Under the pieces are notes generated by a model that did no database searches, had not been told where the DNA came from, and saw only the letters and a list, made by a program, of their open reading frames with translations. From positions 1 to 32,058 of the forward strand of contig NZ_QKYN01000085.1 in NCBI RefSeq assembly GCF_003258295.1: a stretch of 32,058 nucleotides of DNA, given 5' to 3'. The stretch comes from Streptacidiphilus pinicola (GTDB lineage Bacteria > Actinomycetota > Actinomycetes > Streptomycetales > Streptomycetaceae). Below are positions 1-8,759 of the stretch, piece by piece (positions within the stretch are counted from its first letter, which is position 1; every line of letters begins with the position of its first letter). A program made the position numbers and the translations under genes.

Positions 1-967
1 CGCCGCGCCCGCCGCCGCCGTCGAGGCGTCCGACGCCTACGTCACGCCGCTGGTCCGCAAGCTCGCGGCCGAGAACGGCATCGACCTGAACCAGGTCAAG
101 GGCACCGGCGTCGGTGGCCGCATCCGCAAGCAGGACGTGCTGGCCGCCGCCGAGGCCGCCCGCGCCGCCGTCGCCGCCCCGGCTCCCGCCGCCGCCGCGA
201 CCGGGGCCGCGAAGGCCCCGACCACCATCGCCGCCGCCTCCCCGCTGCGCGGTCAGACGGTGAAGATGACCCGCATGCGCAAGGTCATCGCCGAGAACAT
301 GGTCAAGGCGCTGCACACCGCCGCGCAGCTGACCACGGTCGTCGAGGTCGACGTCACCAACATCATGCGTCTGCGCGAGCAGGCCAAGGGCGCGTTCGCC
401 GCCCGCGAGGGCGTCAAGCTCTCGCCGATGCCGTTCTTCGTGAAGGCCGCCGCCGAGGCGCTCAAGGCGCACCCGGTCGTCAACGCCTCCATCAACGACG
501 ACGAGGGCACGATCACGTACCACGCCGTCGAGAACATCGGCATCGCGGTCGACACCGAGCGCGGCCTGATGGTCCCGGTCATCCACGAGGCGGGCGACCT
601 GAACATCGCCGGCATCGCCAAGAAGACCGCCGACCTGGCCGCCCGCACCCGGGACAACAAGGTCAAGCCGGACGAGCTGTCCGGTGGCACCTTCACCGTC
701 ACCAACACCGGTTCGCGCGGCGCCCTGTTCGACACCCCGATCTTCACGCCGCCCACCGTCGCGATCCTCGGTGTCGGCGCGACGGTCAAGCGCCCGGTCG
801 TCATCGAGTCGCCGGAGCTGGGAACCACCATCGCCGTGCGCGACATGGTGTACCTGGCCCTGTCCTACGACCACCGGATCGTGGACGGCGCCGACGCCGC
901 CCGCTTCCTGGGCACCGTGAAGGCCCGTCTCGAGGAGGGCGCGTTCGAGGGCGACCTCGGGCTGTGA
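1..967 (+). CDS. sucB: Dihydrolipoamide acyltransferase (E2), 3' part
   Basis: This is the C-terminal part of an E2 acyltransferase of the 2-oxoacid dehydrogenase complexes; the gene enters from the left edge, open in the frame starting at base 2. It moves succinyl or acetyl groups from lipoyl-lysine to CoA in the cytoplasm. The first codons encode a peripheral subunit (E3/E1)-binding domain ([16 protein letters not shown], then [14 protein letters not shown]), followed by an Ala/Pro-rich flexible linker and the catalytic domain. The active-site H-x-x-x-D-G motif is intact in DHRIVDG, with His at 872-874 and Asp at 884-886. The lipoyl domains lie outside the window. In actinobacteria the protein named SucB often serves as the E2 of pyruvate dehydrogenase as well (DlaT), so the substrate cannot be fixed from sequence. 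lipB and lipA, which make its cofactor, lie 22 kb downstream. Confidence 0.95.
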   Translation, partial: AAPAAAVEASDAYVTPLVRKLAAENGIDLNQVKGTGVGGRIRKQDVLAAAEAARAAVAAPAPAAAATGAAKAPTTIAAASPLRGQTVKMTRMRKVIAENMVKALHTAAQLTTVVEVDVTNIMRLREQAKGAFAAREGVKLSPMPFFVKAAAEALKAHPVVNASINDDEGTITYHAVENIGIAVDTERGLMVPVIHEAGDLNIAGIAKKTADLAARTRDNKVKPDELSGGTFTVTNTGSRGALFDTPIFTPPTVAILGVGATVKRPVVIESPELGTTIAVRDMVYLALSYDHRIVDGADAARFLGTVKARLEEGAFEGDLGL

Positions 968-1006
968 TCTCCGCGCTGTGATCCCCGCCCGGGGTAGCGC
1001 ACGTAC

Positions 1007-1047
1007 CGAAGGCCCCGTCTCCGCTTTCCGCGGAGACGGGGCCTTCG
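1007..1047 (+). terminator. Strong terminator hairpin after sucB
   Basis: A perfect 18-bp inverted repeat (1007-1024 pairs with 1030-1047) closes a 5-nt loop, 40 bp after the sucB stop. It lacks a clear U-tract, as is common for actinomycete terminators. Confidence 0.85.
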
Positions 1048-1097
1048 GCCTGTCCCGCGTGCGTGGGGCTGCCCCGACGTGGATGCTTGAGGGCGTG

Positions 1098-1610
1098 ATG
1101 GACGAGACGGACTTCTGGCAGCTGATCGACGAGACCCGGGACAGCGTCGAGGGCGACCCTGTCGACCAGGCCGACCTGCTGGTCGAACGCCTCGTCGAGC
1201 GGACGCCCGACGAGGTGCTCGACTACGCGCGGCTCTTCGAGGCGCGCATGGGCCGCGCCTGGCGGGTCGAGCTGTGGGGTGCCGCCGACCTGCTGCTGGG
1301 CGGGGCCGGCGAGGACGCCTTCGAGGCGTTCTGCGCCTGGCTGATCGGCCAGGGCCGCGACGTCTTCGAGGGCGCCCTGGCCGACCCCGACGAACTCACG
1401 GACCTGGTGCCGGACTTCGACGACGAGGAGGACGGCGACGCCGAGGAGCTCGGCTGGGTCGCCGACCGCGCCTACGAGCAGCTCACCGGTGCCCGGCTGC
1501 CGGACCTCGGCCGCCGCAGCGGCGACCCGATCGGCGCGGACTTCGACTTCGACGACCCGAAGGAGATGGAGAAGCGCTACCCGCGCCTGTGGGAGCGCTA
1601 CGGCGCCTGA
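1098..1610 (+). CDS. DUF4240 domain protein
   Basis: A 170-residue acidic protein opening with MDETDFWQLIDETRD, the hallmark of the DUF4240 family, whose biochemical role is unknown. It continues with an acidic helical segment (residues about 105-125, DFDDEEDGDAEELG) and ends with a KEMEKRYPRLWERYGA tail, also typical of the family. No signal peptide or membrane segment is visible. The ATG at 1098 was chosen because the FWxLID motif follows at once and GAGGG lies at 1089-1093; an in-frame ATG at 1083 would add only five residues. The gene stands alone between the sucB terminator and a convergent GNAT gene. The product is hypothetical beyond the family assignment. Confidence 0.85.
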   Translation: MDETDFWQLIDETRDSVEGDPVDQADLLVERLVERTPDEVLDYARLFEARMGRAWRVELWGAADLLLGGAGEDAFEAFCAWLIGQGRDVFEGALADPDELTDLVPDFDDEEDGDAEELGWVADRAYEQLTGARLPDLGRRSGDPIGADFDFDDPKEMEKRYPRLWERYGA

Positions 1611-1627
1611 ACCGCCACGATGGCCGG

Positions 1628-1648
1628 GTCGGCGACGCTCTCGCCGAC
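1628..1648. terminator. Short bidirectional hairpin between convergent genes
   Basis: GTCGGCGA (1628-1635) and TCGCCGAC (1641-1648) pair perfectly around a 5-nt loop, in the 49-bp gap between the DUF4240 stop and the GNAT stop. It could terminate both transcripts. Confidence 0.55.
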
Positions 1649-1659
1649 GACGAGCGGGC

Positions 1660-2181
1660 TCACAGCTCGAAGCCCATCAGCACGTCGTCCTCGTACCGCC
1701 CCGCGACCAGGAACTCGCGCGGCTGCACCCCCGTCACCGTGAAGCCGGCCGTCTCGTACAGGGCGCGCGCCACCGTGTTGCCGCCGAGCACCCGCAGCGT
1801 CACCCGCTGCGCCCCCTCGTGGCGGGCCTTGGCGATGGCGGCGTGCAGCAGGGCGCGGCCGAGGCCGAGGCCACGCGCCTCGGGGGCCACCTGCAGGCCC
1901 TGGATGGACCGGATGTGCGCGTTGCTGGGCAGCGGCGTCGGCGGCAGCACCCGTACCCAGCCCAGCAGTTCGCTCTCGCGCATGGCGACCAGCATGTGCT
2001 CGGGCCGGTGCCGCTCGTCGTGGAACGCGGTGCTGTCCGACTGTGGCGGATCGGGCCGCTCCGAGACCTCCGACACCGGCGACCAGCAACGGTGGTCGAG
2101 CACGTAGACGGCGTGGCCGTCGGCCGGGGTGGCCGGTCTGATGACGACGTGGGTGGTGGTCCCGGAATCCGCGGTGTCCAT
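1660..2181 (-). CDS. GNAT family N-acetyltransferase
   Basis: A 173-residue single-domain acetyltransferase of the GCN5-related (GNAT) superfamily, which transfers acetyl from acetyl-CoA to an amine. The central LQVAPEARGLGLGRALLHAA contains the acetyl-CoA pyrophosphate-binding signature (R-G-x-G-x-G/A). LRVLGGNTVARALYETAGF is the usual late motif, with the Asn and Tyr common in this fold. The N-terminus (MDTADSGTTTHVVIRPATPADG) is a normal GNAT start with beta-strand VVIRPAT. The ATG at 2181 is preceded by TAGGCT six bases upstream, suggesting a leaderless transcript. It is divergent from the epimerase gene 48 bp away. The acceptor substrate cannot be predicted. Confidence 0.9.
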   Translation of the reverse strand: MDTADSGTTTHVVIRPATPADGHAVYVLDHRCWSPVSEVSERPDPPQSDSTAFHDERHRPEHMLVAMRESELLGWVRVLPPTPLPSNAHIRSIQGLQVAPEARGLGLGRALLHAAIAKARHEGAQRVTLRVLGGNTVARALYETAGFTVTGVQPREFLVAGRYEDDVLMGFEL

Positions 2182-2187
2182 GGCCGG

Positions 2188-2193
2188 AGCCTA
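2188..2193 (-). promoter_or_regulatory. Candidate -10 box (leaderless) for the GNAT gene
   Basis: On the minus strand TAGGCT matches TANNNT and ends six bases before the ATG at 2181, the geometry of leaderless actinobacterial promoters. No convincing -35 box is visible. Confidence 0.35.
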
Positions 2194-2229
2194 CGCGGTC
2201 CTTAGGGCCCCAACTGCTTGAATATCGGC

Positions 2230-3132
2230 ATGCGCATCGCCGTCACCGGCTCGACCGGCCTCATCGGTTCCGCCCTGGTCCACTCAGCTCTGGACGACGG
2301 GCACGAGGTGGTCCGTCTGGTCCGGCGCGAGCCGCAGGAACGCGCCGACGGCACCACGGAGGTGCGCTGGAACCCGCCCCTGCGCGCGATCGACCGCAAG
2401 GGTCTGGAGGGCGCCGACGCGGTGGTGCACCTGGCCGGCGCGGGCATCGGCGACCACCGCTGGACCGCCGACTACAAGCGCCGGCTGCGCGACAGCCGGG
2501 TGCTCGGCACCGAGACCCTGGCCGCCGCCCTGGCGGGCCTGGAGCAGCAGCCGCGGGTGCTGGTCTCCGCCTCGGCCATGGGCTACTACGGCCAGACGGG
2601 CGACGCCGTCATCGACGAGGACGCCCCCGCCGGCGACGACTTCCTGGCCCGGCTCTGCGTCGAGTGGGAGCAGGCCGCCGCGCCCGCCGCGGACGCCGGG
2701 ATCCGGGTCGCGCACACCCGCAGCGGCCTCGTGGTGGACGCGGGCGGCGGCGCGTTCGCGCGGCTGCTGCCGCTGTTCAAGCTCGGTGTCGGCGGCCGGC
2801 TCGGCAACGGACAGCAGTACTGGAGCTTCATCTCGCTGCGCGACGAGGTCGCCGCGATCCGCCACCTGATCGACGCCGACCGGCTCTCCGGCCCGTTCAA
2901 CCTGACCGCCCCGGTGCCGGTCACCAACGCCGAGATCACCACCGCGCTGTCCCGGGCGCTGCGACGGCCCGCAGCGCTCCCGGTACCGGAGTTCGCGCTG
3001 CGGGCCGTGCTGGGCGAGATGGCGGTCGAGGTCGTCGGCAGCCACCGCGTGGTACCGCGGCGGCTGCTCGACTCCGGTTTCCGCTTCGCCCACGCCACCA
3101 TCGACCAGGCGATCGCGGCGGCGCTGGGCTAG
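2230..3132 (+). CDS. TIGR01777 family NAD(P)-dependent epimerase (SDR39U1-like)
   Basis: A 300-residue atypical short-chain dehydrogenase/epimerase of the TIGR01777 (SDR39U1, YfcH-like) family. The N-terminal MRIAVTGSTGLIGSALV carries the nucleotide-binding G-x-x-G-x-x-G (residues 7-13). Family signatures follow: DAVVHLAGAGIGDHRWT, the SRVLGT segment, the SASAMGYYG active-site region, and a C-terminal DUF1731-type end (VVPRRLLDSGFRFAHATIDQAI). Cellular substrates of this family are not established. The ATG at 2230 fits the fold better than the upstream in-frame TTG at 2218. Its stop lies nine bases before the stop of convergent narK, and a small hairpin spans both stops. Confidence 0.9.
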   Translation: MRIAVTGSTGLIGSALVHSALDDGHEVVRLVRREPQERADGTTEVRWNPPLRAIDRKGLEGADAVVHLAGAGIGDHRWTADYKRRLRDSRVLGTETLAAALAGLEQQPRVLVSASAMGYYGQTGDAVIDEDAPAGDDFLARLCVEWEQAAAPAADAGIRVAHTRSGLVVDAGGGAFARLLPLFKLGVGGRLGNGQQYWSFISLRDEVAAIRHLIDADRLSGPFNLTAPVPVTNAEITTALSRALRRPAALPVPEFALRAVLGEMAVEVVGSHRVVPRRLLDSGFRFAHATIDQAIAAALG

Positions 3133-3145
3133 CAAAGGCTGCTAG
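3129..3145. terminator. Weak hairpin spanning two convergent stop codons
   Basis: CTAGCA (3129-3134) pairs with TGCTAG (3140-3145) around a 5-nt loop. It covers the epimerase stop and the narK stop. It is short and only tentatively a terminator. Confidence 0.3.
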
Positions 3146-4479
3146 ATGTTCTTCGGCCAGGGCGCGCCGGGCCGCAGGTAGACCGCCCAGGTGACCAGCG
3201 AGCAGACCGCGTAGGCCGCCAGGAACGCCAGGTAGGCGGCGTCGCCGTTGCCGGTGGCCAGGAACGACTGACGGAAGGCCAGGTTGACCAGGACCCCGCC
3301 GAAGGCCCCGATCGCGCCCGCGAGCCCGATCAGCGCCGAGGCGCGGCGCCGCGCCTCCTGCTCGGTCGCGGCCTTCAGCTGGAAGATCGCCGGGATCATC
3401 TTGTAGGTCGAGCCGTTGCCGACGCCGCTCAGCACGAACAGCGCGACGAAACCGGCCAGGAACAGCGGCAGCGACTTGGCCTGCGAGGCCGCCAGCACCG
3501 TGCCCGCGCCCGCGGCCATCAGCACGAAGGTGGCGAGCGTGATCCGCGCCCCGCCGTACCGGTCCGCCAGCCTGCCGCCGAGCGGCCGCACCAGCGAGCC
3601 CAGCAGCGGACCGAGGAAGGTCAGGTAGGCGGCCTTGACCGGGGTGTCGAACTGCTGGTGGAACTGCACCTGCAGGACCTGCCCGAAGGCGAAGCCGAAG
3701 CCGATGAAGCTGCCGAAGGTGCCGATGTAGAGCAGCGACATCACCCAGCTGTGCGGCTCCCTGACCACGTCGCGCAGCGCGTGCCGGTCGTTGCGCAGGG
3801 AGCTGAGGTTGTCCATCCGCAGCGCCGCGCCGAGCGCCGCGAGCACGATCAGCGGCAGGTACACCAGCGGCACCAGGCGCGGCTGCGCCACCCCGGCCGT
3901 GGCCAGCACCGCGAGGCCGACCAACTGCACCACCGGGACACCGAGGTTGCCGCCGCCCGCGTTGATCCCCAGCGCCCAGCCCTTGAGCCGCTGCGGGTAG
4001 AAGGCGTTGATGTTCGCCATCGAGGAGGCGAAGTTGCCGCCACCCACACCCGCGACGCAGGCCACCGCGAGCAGCGTCCCGTAGGAGACGCCCGGCTGCA
4101 GCACCACACCCGCCAGGATCGTCGGCACCAGCAGCAGCGCCGCGCTGAAGACCGTCCAGTTGCGGCCGCCGAAGCGCGCCACCGCGTAGGTGTAGGGCAG
4201 CCGCAGCACCGCGCCGAGCGCGGTCGGCACCGCGGTGAGGGTGAACTTGCCTGCGGCGTCGATGTGGTAGGCCGGGCCGAGGAAGAGCACCAGTACCGAC
4301 CACAGGCTCCACACCGAGAAGCCGATGTGCTCCGACAGCACCGAGAAGACCAGGTTGCGCCGGGCCACCTTGGCCCCGGCCTCGGCCCAGAAGTCCTCGT
4401 CCTCCGGCCGCCAGTCGGTGATCGCGCGGCTTCTGGCGGGAGCGGCGGCGGTCGCCTCGGCGACCGGGGCGGCGCTCAT
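3142..4479 (-). CDS. narK: Nitrate/nitrite transporter, MFS NarK family
   Basis: A 445-residue polytopic major facilitator of the nitrate/nitrite porter family. It should import nitrate (possibly nitrite) across the cytoplasmic membrane for the reductases encoded upstream. Two Gly/Asn-rich nitrate signatures typical of NarK/NrtP proteins are visible: GGGNFASSMANINAFYP and GINAGGGNLGVP. The usual twelve hydrophobic segments follow a cytoplasmic N-tail (WRPEDEDFW, common in actinobacterial NarK). An MFS loop motif GGRLADRYGG lies in the second half. The ATG at 4479 overlaps the nirD stop (ATGA), so translation is coupled. It is the last gene of the nitrate operon. Confidence 0.93.
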   Translation of the reverse strand: MSAAPVAEATAAAPARSRAITDWRPEDEDFWAEAGAKVARRNLVFSVLSEHIGFSVWSLWSVLVLFLGPAYHIDAAGKFTLTAVPTALGAVLRLPYTYAVARFGGRNWTVFSAALLLVPTILAGVVLQPGVSYGTLLAVACVAGVGGGNFASSMANINAFYPQRLKGWALGINAGGGNLGVPVVQLVGLAVLATAGVAQPRLVPLVYLPLIVLAALGAALRMDNLSSLRNDRHALRDVVREPHSWVMSLLYIGTFGSFIGFGFAFGQVLQVQFHQQFDTPVKAAYLTFLGPLLGSLVRPLGGRLADRYGGARITLATFVLMAAGAGTVLAASQAKSLPLFLAGFVALFVLSGVGNGSTYKMIPAIFQLKAATEQEARRRASALIGLAGAIGAFGGVLVNLAFRQSFLATGNGDAAYLAFLAAYAVCSLVTWAVYLRPGAPWPKNI

Positions 4480-4907
4480 CGGTCACCCGCGGACGTGTTG
4501 TGCCGCGGGGAGAGGCGGACCGACCAGACCCGCAGCACCGCGGGCCGCCCGTCGGGCGCCGTCTCCTCGTCGAGGCAGCGGCCGTCGCGCAGGTCGAAGA
4601 CGTGCTTGTACATCGGCGAGGACACGGTCGGGACGCCGTCCCGACTGCCCAGGATGCCGCGCGAGACCACATAGGCGCCGCTGAACGGGCACAGGTTGTC
4701 CACCGCGAAGAGCGCGCCGGACCGGTCCCGGAAGACCGCGACCTGCTGCCCGCTCTCACTCAGCACCGCCACGCCGCGCCCCGGGATCAGCTCCTCGAAG
4801 GCGCACACGCGGGTCCAGGTGCGCCCGTCGAGGATCTCCACCGTGCCTGTCGCCACCGTGCCTGTCGCCGCAGCGGCGTCGACAGGCCTCGTCAACATCT
4901 CGGTCAT
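4476..4907 (-). CDS. nirD: Nitrite reductase [NAD(P)H] small subunit NirD
   Basis: A 143-residue NirD-type protein with a Rieske-like fold, the small subunit of assimilatory NAD(P)H nitrite reductase. The core reads ALFAVDNLCPFSGAYVVSRG, then SPMYKHVFDLRDGRCLDEE. True Rieske proteins have C-x-H pairs; here the sites are Cys73-Pro-Phe and Met-Tyr-Lys-His, so the cluster ligands are incomplete, as is normal for NirD. The first 20 or so residues are Ala/Thr-rich and contain a duplicated 15-bp unit (4840-4869). It lies 13 bp downstream of nirB and overlaps narK by four bases. Confidence 0.95.
   Translation of the reverse strand: MTEMLTRPVDAAAATGTVATGTVEILDGRTWTRVCAFEELIPGRGVAVLSESGQQVAVFRDRSGALFAVDNLCPFSGAYVVSRGILGSRDGVPTVSSPMYKHVFDLRDGRCLDEETAPDGRPAVLRVWSVRLSPRHNTSAGDR
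4840..4869. repeat. 2 x 15-bp tandem duplication in nirD
   Basis: ACCGTGCCTGTCGCC occurs twice head to tail (4840-4854, 4855-4869), in frame, producing GTVATGTV near the NirD N-terminus. Confidence 0.8.
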
Positions 4908-4920
4908 GCGCAGTCTCCAA

Positions 4921-7527
4921 TCATGCGGTCCGCACCTCCAGTCGGGGGCCGGCGACCAGCGCCGGGGTGAGGATCCGCCCGTCCTCCTCGGGACGGGCGG
5001 GGCGGATCTGGCCGCGTTCGGGGACGAAGGTCACGGCCGGGTCGGGGGTGCCCGGGGCGTTCACGAAGGAGGTGAAGCGCCGCAGGCGGTCGGGGTCGGC
5101 GAGCACGGCGGCCCACTCGTCCTCGTAGGCATCGATGTGACGGTCCATCAGTGAGTCCAGCTCGGCGCAGATGCCCAGGGAGTCCTCCATGACCACCTGC
5201 CGGACGTGGTCCAGGCCGCCCTCGATCCGGTCCAGCCAGACCGAGGTGCGCTCCAGCCGGTCGGCGGTGCGGATGTAGAACATCAGGAACCGGTCGATGG
5301 TCTTGAGCAGCGTCTCCTTGTCCAGGTCCGCCGCCAGCAGGTCGGCGTGACGCGGCGTCATGCCGCCGTTGCCGCCGATGTACAGGTTCCAGCCGGCCGA
5401 GGTCGCGATGACACCGAAGTCCTTGCCCTGCGCCTCCGCGCACTCCCGGGCACAGCCCGAGACGGCCGCCTTGAGCTTGTGCGGGGAGCGCAGGCCCCGG
5501 TACCGCAGCTCCAGTTCGATCGCGAGCCCGACGGAGTCCTGCACGCCGTAACGGCACCAGGTGTCCCCCACACAGGACTTCACCGTGCGCAGCGACTTGC
5601 CGTAGGCGTGGCCGGACTCGAAGCCCGCGTCCACCAGCCGCCGCCAGATCTGCGGGAGCTGGTCGACGCTCGCGCCGAAGAGGTCGATCCGCTGGCCGCC
5701 GGTGATCTTGGTGTAGAGGCCGTGGTCGCGGGCGATCTCGCCGATGGTGATCAGCCCCTCCGGGGTGATCTCACCGCCCGGGATCCGCGGGACCACCGAG
5801 TACGAGCCGTTGCGCTGGAGGTTGGCCAGGAAGTGGTCGTTGGTGTCCTGCAGGGCGCTCTGCTCGCCGTCCAGGATGTGCCCGCGGCTCAGGCTGGCCA
5901 GGATCGAGGCGACCGCCGGCTTGCAGACGTCACAGCCCTCGCCGCCGCGCCCGTGCCGGTCCAGCAGCTCGGAGAAGCTCGCGATCCCGGCCACCCGCAC
6001 GATCTCGTACAGCTCCGCACGGGTGTGCCCGAAGTGCTCGCACAGGCTCTTGTCGACGGTGACGCCGCCCGCCTCCAGCTCCTCGGTGACGATCGTGCCG
6101 AGCATCTTCACGCAGGAGCCGCAGCCCGTTCCCGCCTTGGTGCACTTCTTGACCTCGGGGACGGTGGTGCAGCCCTGCTCGTGGACCGCGGCGCGGATCT
6201 CACCCTTGCTGACGTTGTGACAGGAGCAGACCACCGCCTCGTCCGGCAGTGCGATCGGACCCGACGCCGGCGCCAGCCCGGCCGGCAGCACCAGCTGTTC
6301 GGGCGCCGTCTGCAGCGGCTTGCCGCCCATCGCCAGCGGCCGCAGCAGGCCGTAGGCCTCGGTGTCCCCGACCAGCACCCCGCCGAGCAGCTGCCCGTCG
6401 GTGCCGATCACCAGCTTCTTGTAGACCCCGGCGCGGCTGTCGCTGTAGAGCACGTCGACCGCGCCCTCGGTCGCGCCGTGCGCGTCGCCGAAGCTCGCCA
6501 CGTCCACGCCGAGCAGCTTCAGCTTGGTGGAGGTGTCGGCGCCGGTGAAGTGGTGCTCCTCGCGCAGCTCGTCGGCCAGCGACCGGGCCGCCGTCTCGGC
6601 CATCTGGTAGCCGGGCGCGACCAGACCGTAGACCCGGCCGTCGGAGGCCAGCGCGCACTCGCCGATCGCGTAGACGTGCGGGTCGCGGGTGCGGCAGCGC
6701 TCGTCCACGACGATGCCACCACGCTCGCCGACCGGCAGCCCGCACTCCCGGGCCAGCTGGTCGCGCGGCCGCACGCCGGCGGAGAAGACCACCAGGTCGG
6801 CGGGGAGCTCGCGCCCGTCGGACAGGCCCATCGCGCGGACCCGGCCGTCCTCGTGGGTCAGCACCGACTGCGTGCCGGCGCCCGTGTGGACGTTGACACC
6901 CAGCTCCTCGATCTTCCGCTTGAGCAGCTTCCCGCCGCCCTCGTCGACCTGGATCGCCATCAGCCGCGGGGCGAACTCGACGACGTGCGTCTCCAGCCCC
7001 AGCGCGGTGAGCGCCCCCGCCGCCTCCAGCCCGAGCAGACCGCCCCCGACGACGACGCCGATGCCCGGCCTGCCCGTGTCACCGCCCAGCGCGTCGGCCT
7101 CGTCGCGGATCCGCTCCAGGTCCTCGATGGTGCGGTAGACGTGGCAGCCGGCCGCGTCGTGGCCGGGGACCGGCGGCACGAACGGGTAGGAGCCGGTGGC
7201 CAGCACCAGCGCGTCGTAGCGCAGCTCCGCGCCGGAGGCGCAGGTGACGGTGCGCGCGGCCCGGTCGACGGCCGTCACCGGATCGGCGAGGCGCAGGTCG
7301 ATGCCGTGCTCGGCCAGGAAGCCGGTCGGGGTCAGCGACAGCTCCTCCGCGCTGGTGCCCGAGAACCACGAGGTCAGGTGCACCCGGTCGTACGCCGCAC
7401 GCGGCTCCTCCGCCAGCACCGTGATCCGCCACTCGGCGGCGCCCGGCTGCTCGACGAAGGCCTCCAGGAAGCGCTGGCCGACCATGCCGTGACCGACGAG
7501 GATCAGGTCTTTCAGGTGAGTCGTCAT
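4921..7527 (-). CDS. nirB: Nitrite reductase [NAD(P)H] large subunit NirB
   Basis: An 868-residue assimilatory nitrite reductase that reduces nitrite to ammonium with six electrons from NAD(P)H. Residues 1 to about 400 form an FAD/NAD(P) pyridine nucleotide-disulfide oxidoreductase module (LILVGHGMVGQRF; IGVVVGGGLLGLEAAGAL). A BFD-like [2Fe-2S] domain begins at CSCHN (434-438) and continues to KKCTKAGTGCGSC. The ferredoxin-nitrite reductase half-domain follows. The siroheme/[4Fe-4S] ligands are complete: Cys652 and Cys658 (C-x5-C), Cys692 and Cys696 (C-x3-C, SGCARECAEAQ). The ATG at 7527 shares its last base with the upstream stop (TGATG), so translation should be coupled. The open frame runs further upstream but only through another gene. 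Length is normal for the family. Confidence 0.96.
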   Translation of the reverse strand: MTTHLKDLILVGHGMVGQRFLEAFVEQPGAAEWRITVLAEEPRAAYDRVHLTSWFSGTSAEELSLTPTGFLAEHGIDLRLADPVTAVDRAARTVTCASGAELRYDALVLATGSYPFVPPVPGHDAAGCHVYRTIEDLERIRDEADALGGDTGRPGIGVVVGGGLLGLEAAGALTALGLETHVVEFAPRLMAIQVDEGGGKLLKRKIEELGVNVHTGAGTQSVLTHEDGRVRAMGLSDGRELPADLVVFSAGVRPRDQLARECGLPVGERGGIVVDERCRTRDPHVYAIGECALASDGRVYGLVAPGYQMAETAARSLADELREEHHFTGADTSTKLKLLGVDVASFGDAHGATEGAVDVLYSDSRAGVYKKLVIGTDGQLLGGVLVGDTEAYGLLRPLAMGGKPLQTAPEQLVLPAGLAPASGPIALPDEAVVCSCHNVSKGEIRAAVHEQGCTTVPEVKKCTKAGTGCGSCVKMLGTIVTEELEAGGVTVDKSLCEHFGHTRAELYEIVRVAGIASFSELLDRHGRGGEGCDVCKPAVASILASLSRGHILDGEQSALQDTNDHFLANLQRNGSYSVVPRIPGGEITPEGLITIGEIARDHGLYTKITGGQRIDLFGASVDQLPQIWRRLVDAGFESGHAYGKSLRTVKSCVGDTWCRYGVQDSVGLAIELELRYRGLRSPHKLKAAVSGCARECAEAQGKDFGVIATSAGWNLYIGGNGGMTPRHADLLAADLDKETLLKTIDRFLMFYIRTADRLERTSVWLDRIEGGLDHVRQVVMEDSLGICAELDSLMDRHIDAYEDEWAAVLADPDRLRRFTSFVNAPGTPDPAVTFVPERGQIRPARPEEDGRILTPALVAGPRLEVRTA

Positions 7528-8759
7528 CAGGAGGCTCCAGGGGTGGTGGTGAGCAGGTGCTGCGACAGCAGGTGCAGCGGTGCGTCGGTGTGGGAGTCGT
7601 CGCGCTCCAACGCGCGGGCGAGGTCCCCGACGGTGGCGAGGTCGCCGAGGAGGATCGCGCCGACCAGGCGGTCGCCACGCATCACGAGCTTCTTGTAGGT
7701 GCCACGGGTGGCGTCGGTGAGCCGCAGCTCGTCGACGTCCTCGTCCGCGTCGGCCGCGTCGAACTGCACCTCCCCGAAGGCCGCGTACTCGATCGGCCCG
7801 GCGCTGAGCCGGGCCAGCGGCCGCGAACCGGTGTAGCGGGCGTCCGGGTCGGCCCCGGAGAGCCGGGCGGCGAGCACGTCGGCCTGCTCCCAGGCGGGAC
7901 CGGCCAGACCGTGCACCGTGCCGGCGTGCTCCGCGCAGTCCCCGATCGCGTACACGTGCGGAGCGGAGGCGGCGAGGGTGTCGTCGACGACGACCCCCTT
8001 GCCGACCGTGAGCCCCGCCGTGTGCGCCAGCCCGGTGCGCGGCCGGACCCCGCAGGCGAGCACCACCAGGTCGGTGGCCAGCCGGTAGCCGCTCGCCAGC
8101 TCCACCTCGCCCGCCTCGGTCAGCGCCCGGGCCCGGTTGCCCAGGTAGACCTCGACGCCGAGGACCCGCAGCGCCCCGCGCAGCGCCGCCGCCGCGTCCG
8201 CGTCCAGCTGGCGCTCGATCAGGTGCGGTCCCTGGTGCACGATCTCGACCTGGGGTCCCAGCGCCGCCAGCGCCCGGGCGGCGCTGACGCCGAGCACCCC
8301 GCCGCCGACGACCACGGCCCGCTTGGCGTCCACGGCCTCCTCGGCGAGCCGGGTGCAGTCCGCGAGGGTGCGCAGCGCGTGCACGCCCTCGTTGAGCCCG
8401 CCGCCGTCGTCGCGACGCAGGCCGCGGATCGGCGGCAGCACCGGGTTGGCACCGGTCGCCAGCACCAGCTCGTCGTAGGCCTCCGTGCTCCCGTCCGCGA
8501 GGTTCAGCAACCGCGCGCCGAGATCCAGCGCCACGACCTCCGCCCCCGGCCGCAGCTCGGCCCCACCGGTCGGCAGCGCGATCGCCTCGGCGTCGAAGCG
8601 GCCGGTCAGCACGTCCGCGAGCAGCGCCCGGTTGTAGGGGGCGCGCGGCTCGCTGCCGTAGAGGGTGACCCGGCCGGTCCCGCCGAGCGCGACGTACCGC
8701 TCGGCGAACCTGGCCGCGGCCATGCCCGCGCCGACGACGGCGACATGACGTCTGCTCAC
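7527..8759 (-). CDS. FAD-dependent oxidoreductase, probable nitrate reductase electron-transfer subunit
   Basis: A 410-residue flavoprotein of the pyridine nucleotide-disulfide reductase class. The FAD-binding motif is at the N-terminus (VAVVGAGMAAARF) and an NAD(P)-binding motif at about residue 160 (VVVGGGVLGVSAARAL). VYAIGDCAEH is the second FAD-contact motif. It resembles the N-terminal flavin half of NirB and of Bacillus NasB but has no [2Fe-2S] Cys cluster. Its place between nasC and nirB suggests it passes electrons from NAD(P)H to the nitrate reductase; this is inference. Translation starts at GTG 8759, which overlaps the nasC stop by four bases (GTGA), and the gene ends on the first base of nirB. 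Confidence 0.88.
   Translation of the reverse strand: MSRRHVAVVGAGMAAARFAERYVALGGTGRVTLYGSEPRAPYNRALLADVLTGRFDAEAIALPTGGAELRPGAEVVALDLGARLLNLADGSTEAYDELVLATGANPVLPPIRGLRRDDGGGLNEGVHALRTLADCTRLAEEAVDAKRAVVVGGGVLGVSAARALAALGPQVEIVHQGPHLIERQLDADAAAALRGALRVLGVEVYLGNRARALTEAGEVELASGYRLATDLVVLACGVRPRTGLAHTAGLTVGKGVVVDDTLAASAPHVYAIGDCAEHAGTVHGLAGPAWEQADVLAARLSGADPDARYTGSRPLARLSAGPIEYAAFGEVQFDAADADEDVDELRLTDATRGTYKKLVMRGDRLVGAILLGDLATVGDLARALERDDSHTDAPLHLLSQHLLTTTPGAS

Noticed and set aside
4476-4907. Loss of Rieske cysteine/histidine ligands in NirD as a defect
   Set aside because: Members of the NirD family normally lack these cluster ligands, so this is not an anomaly.
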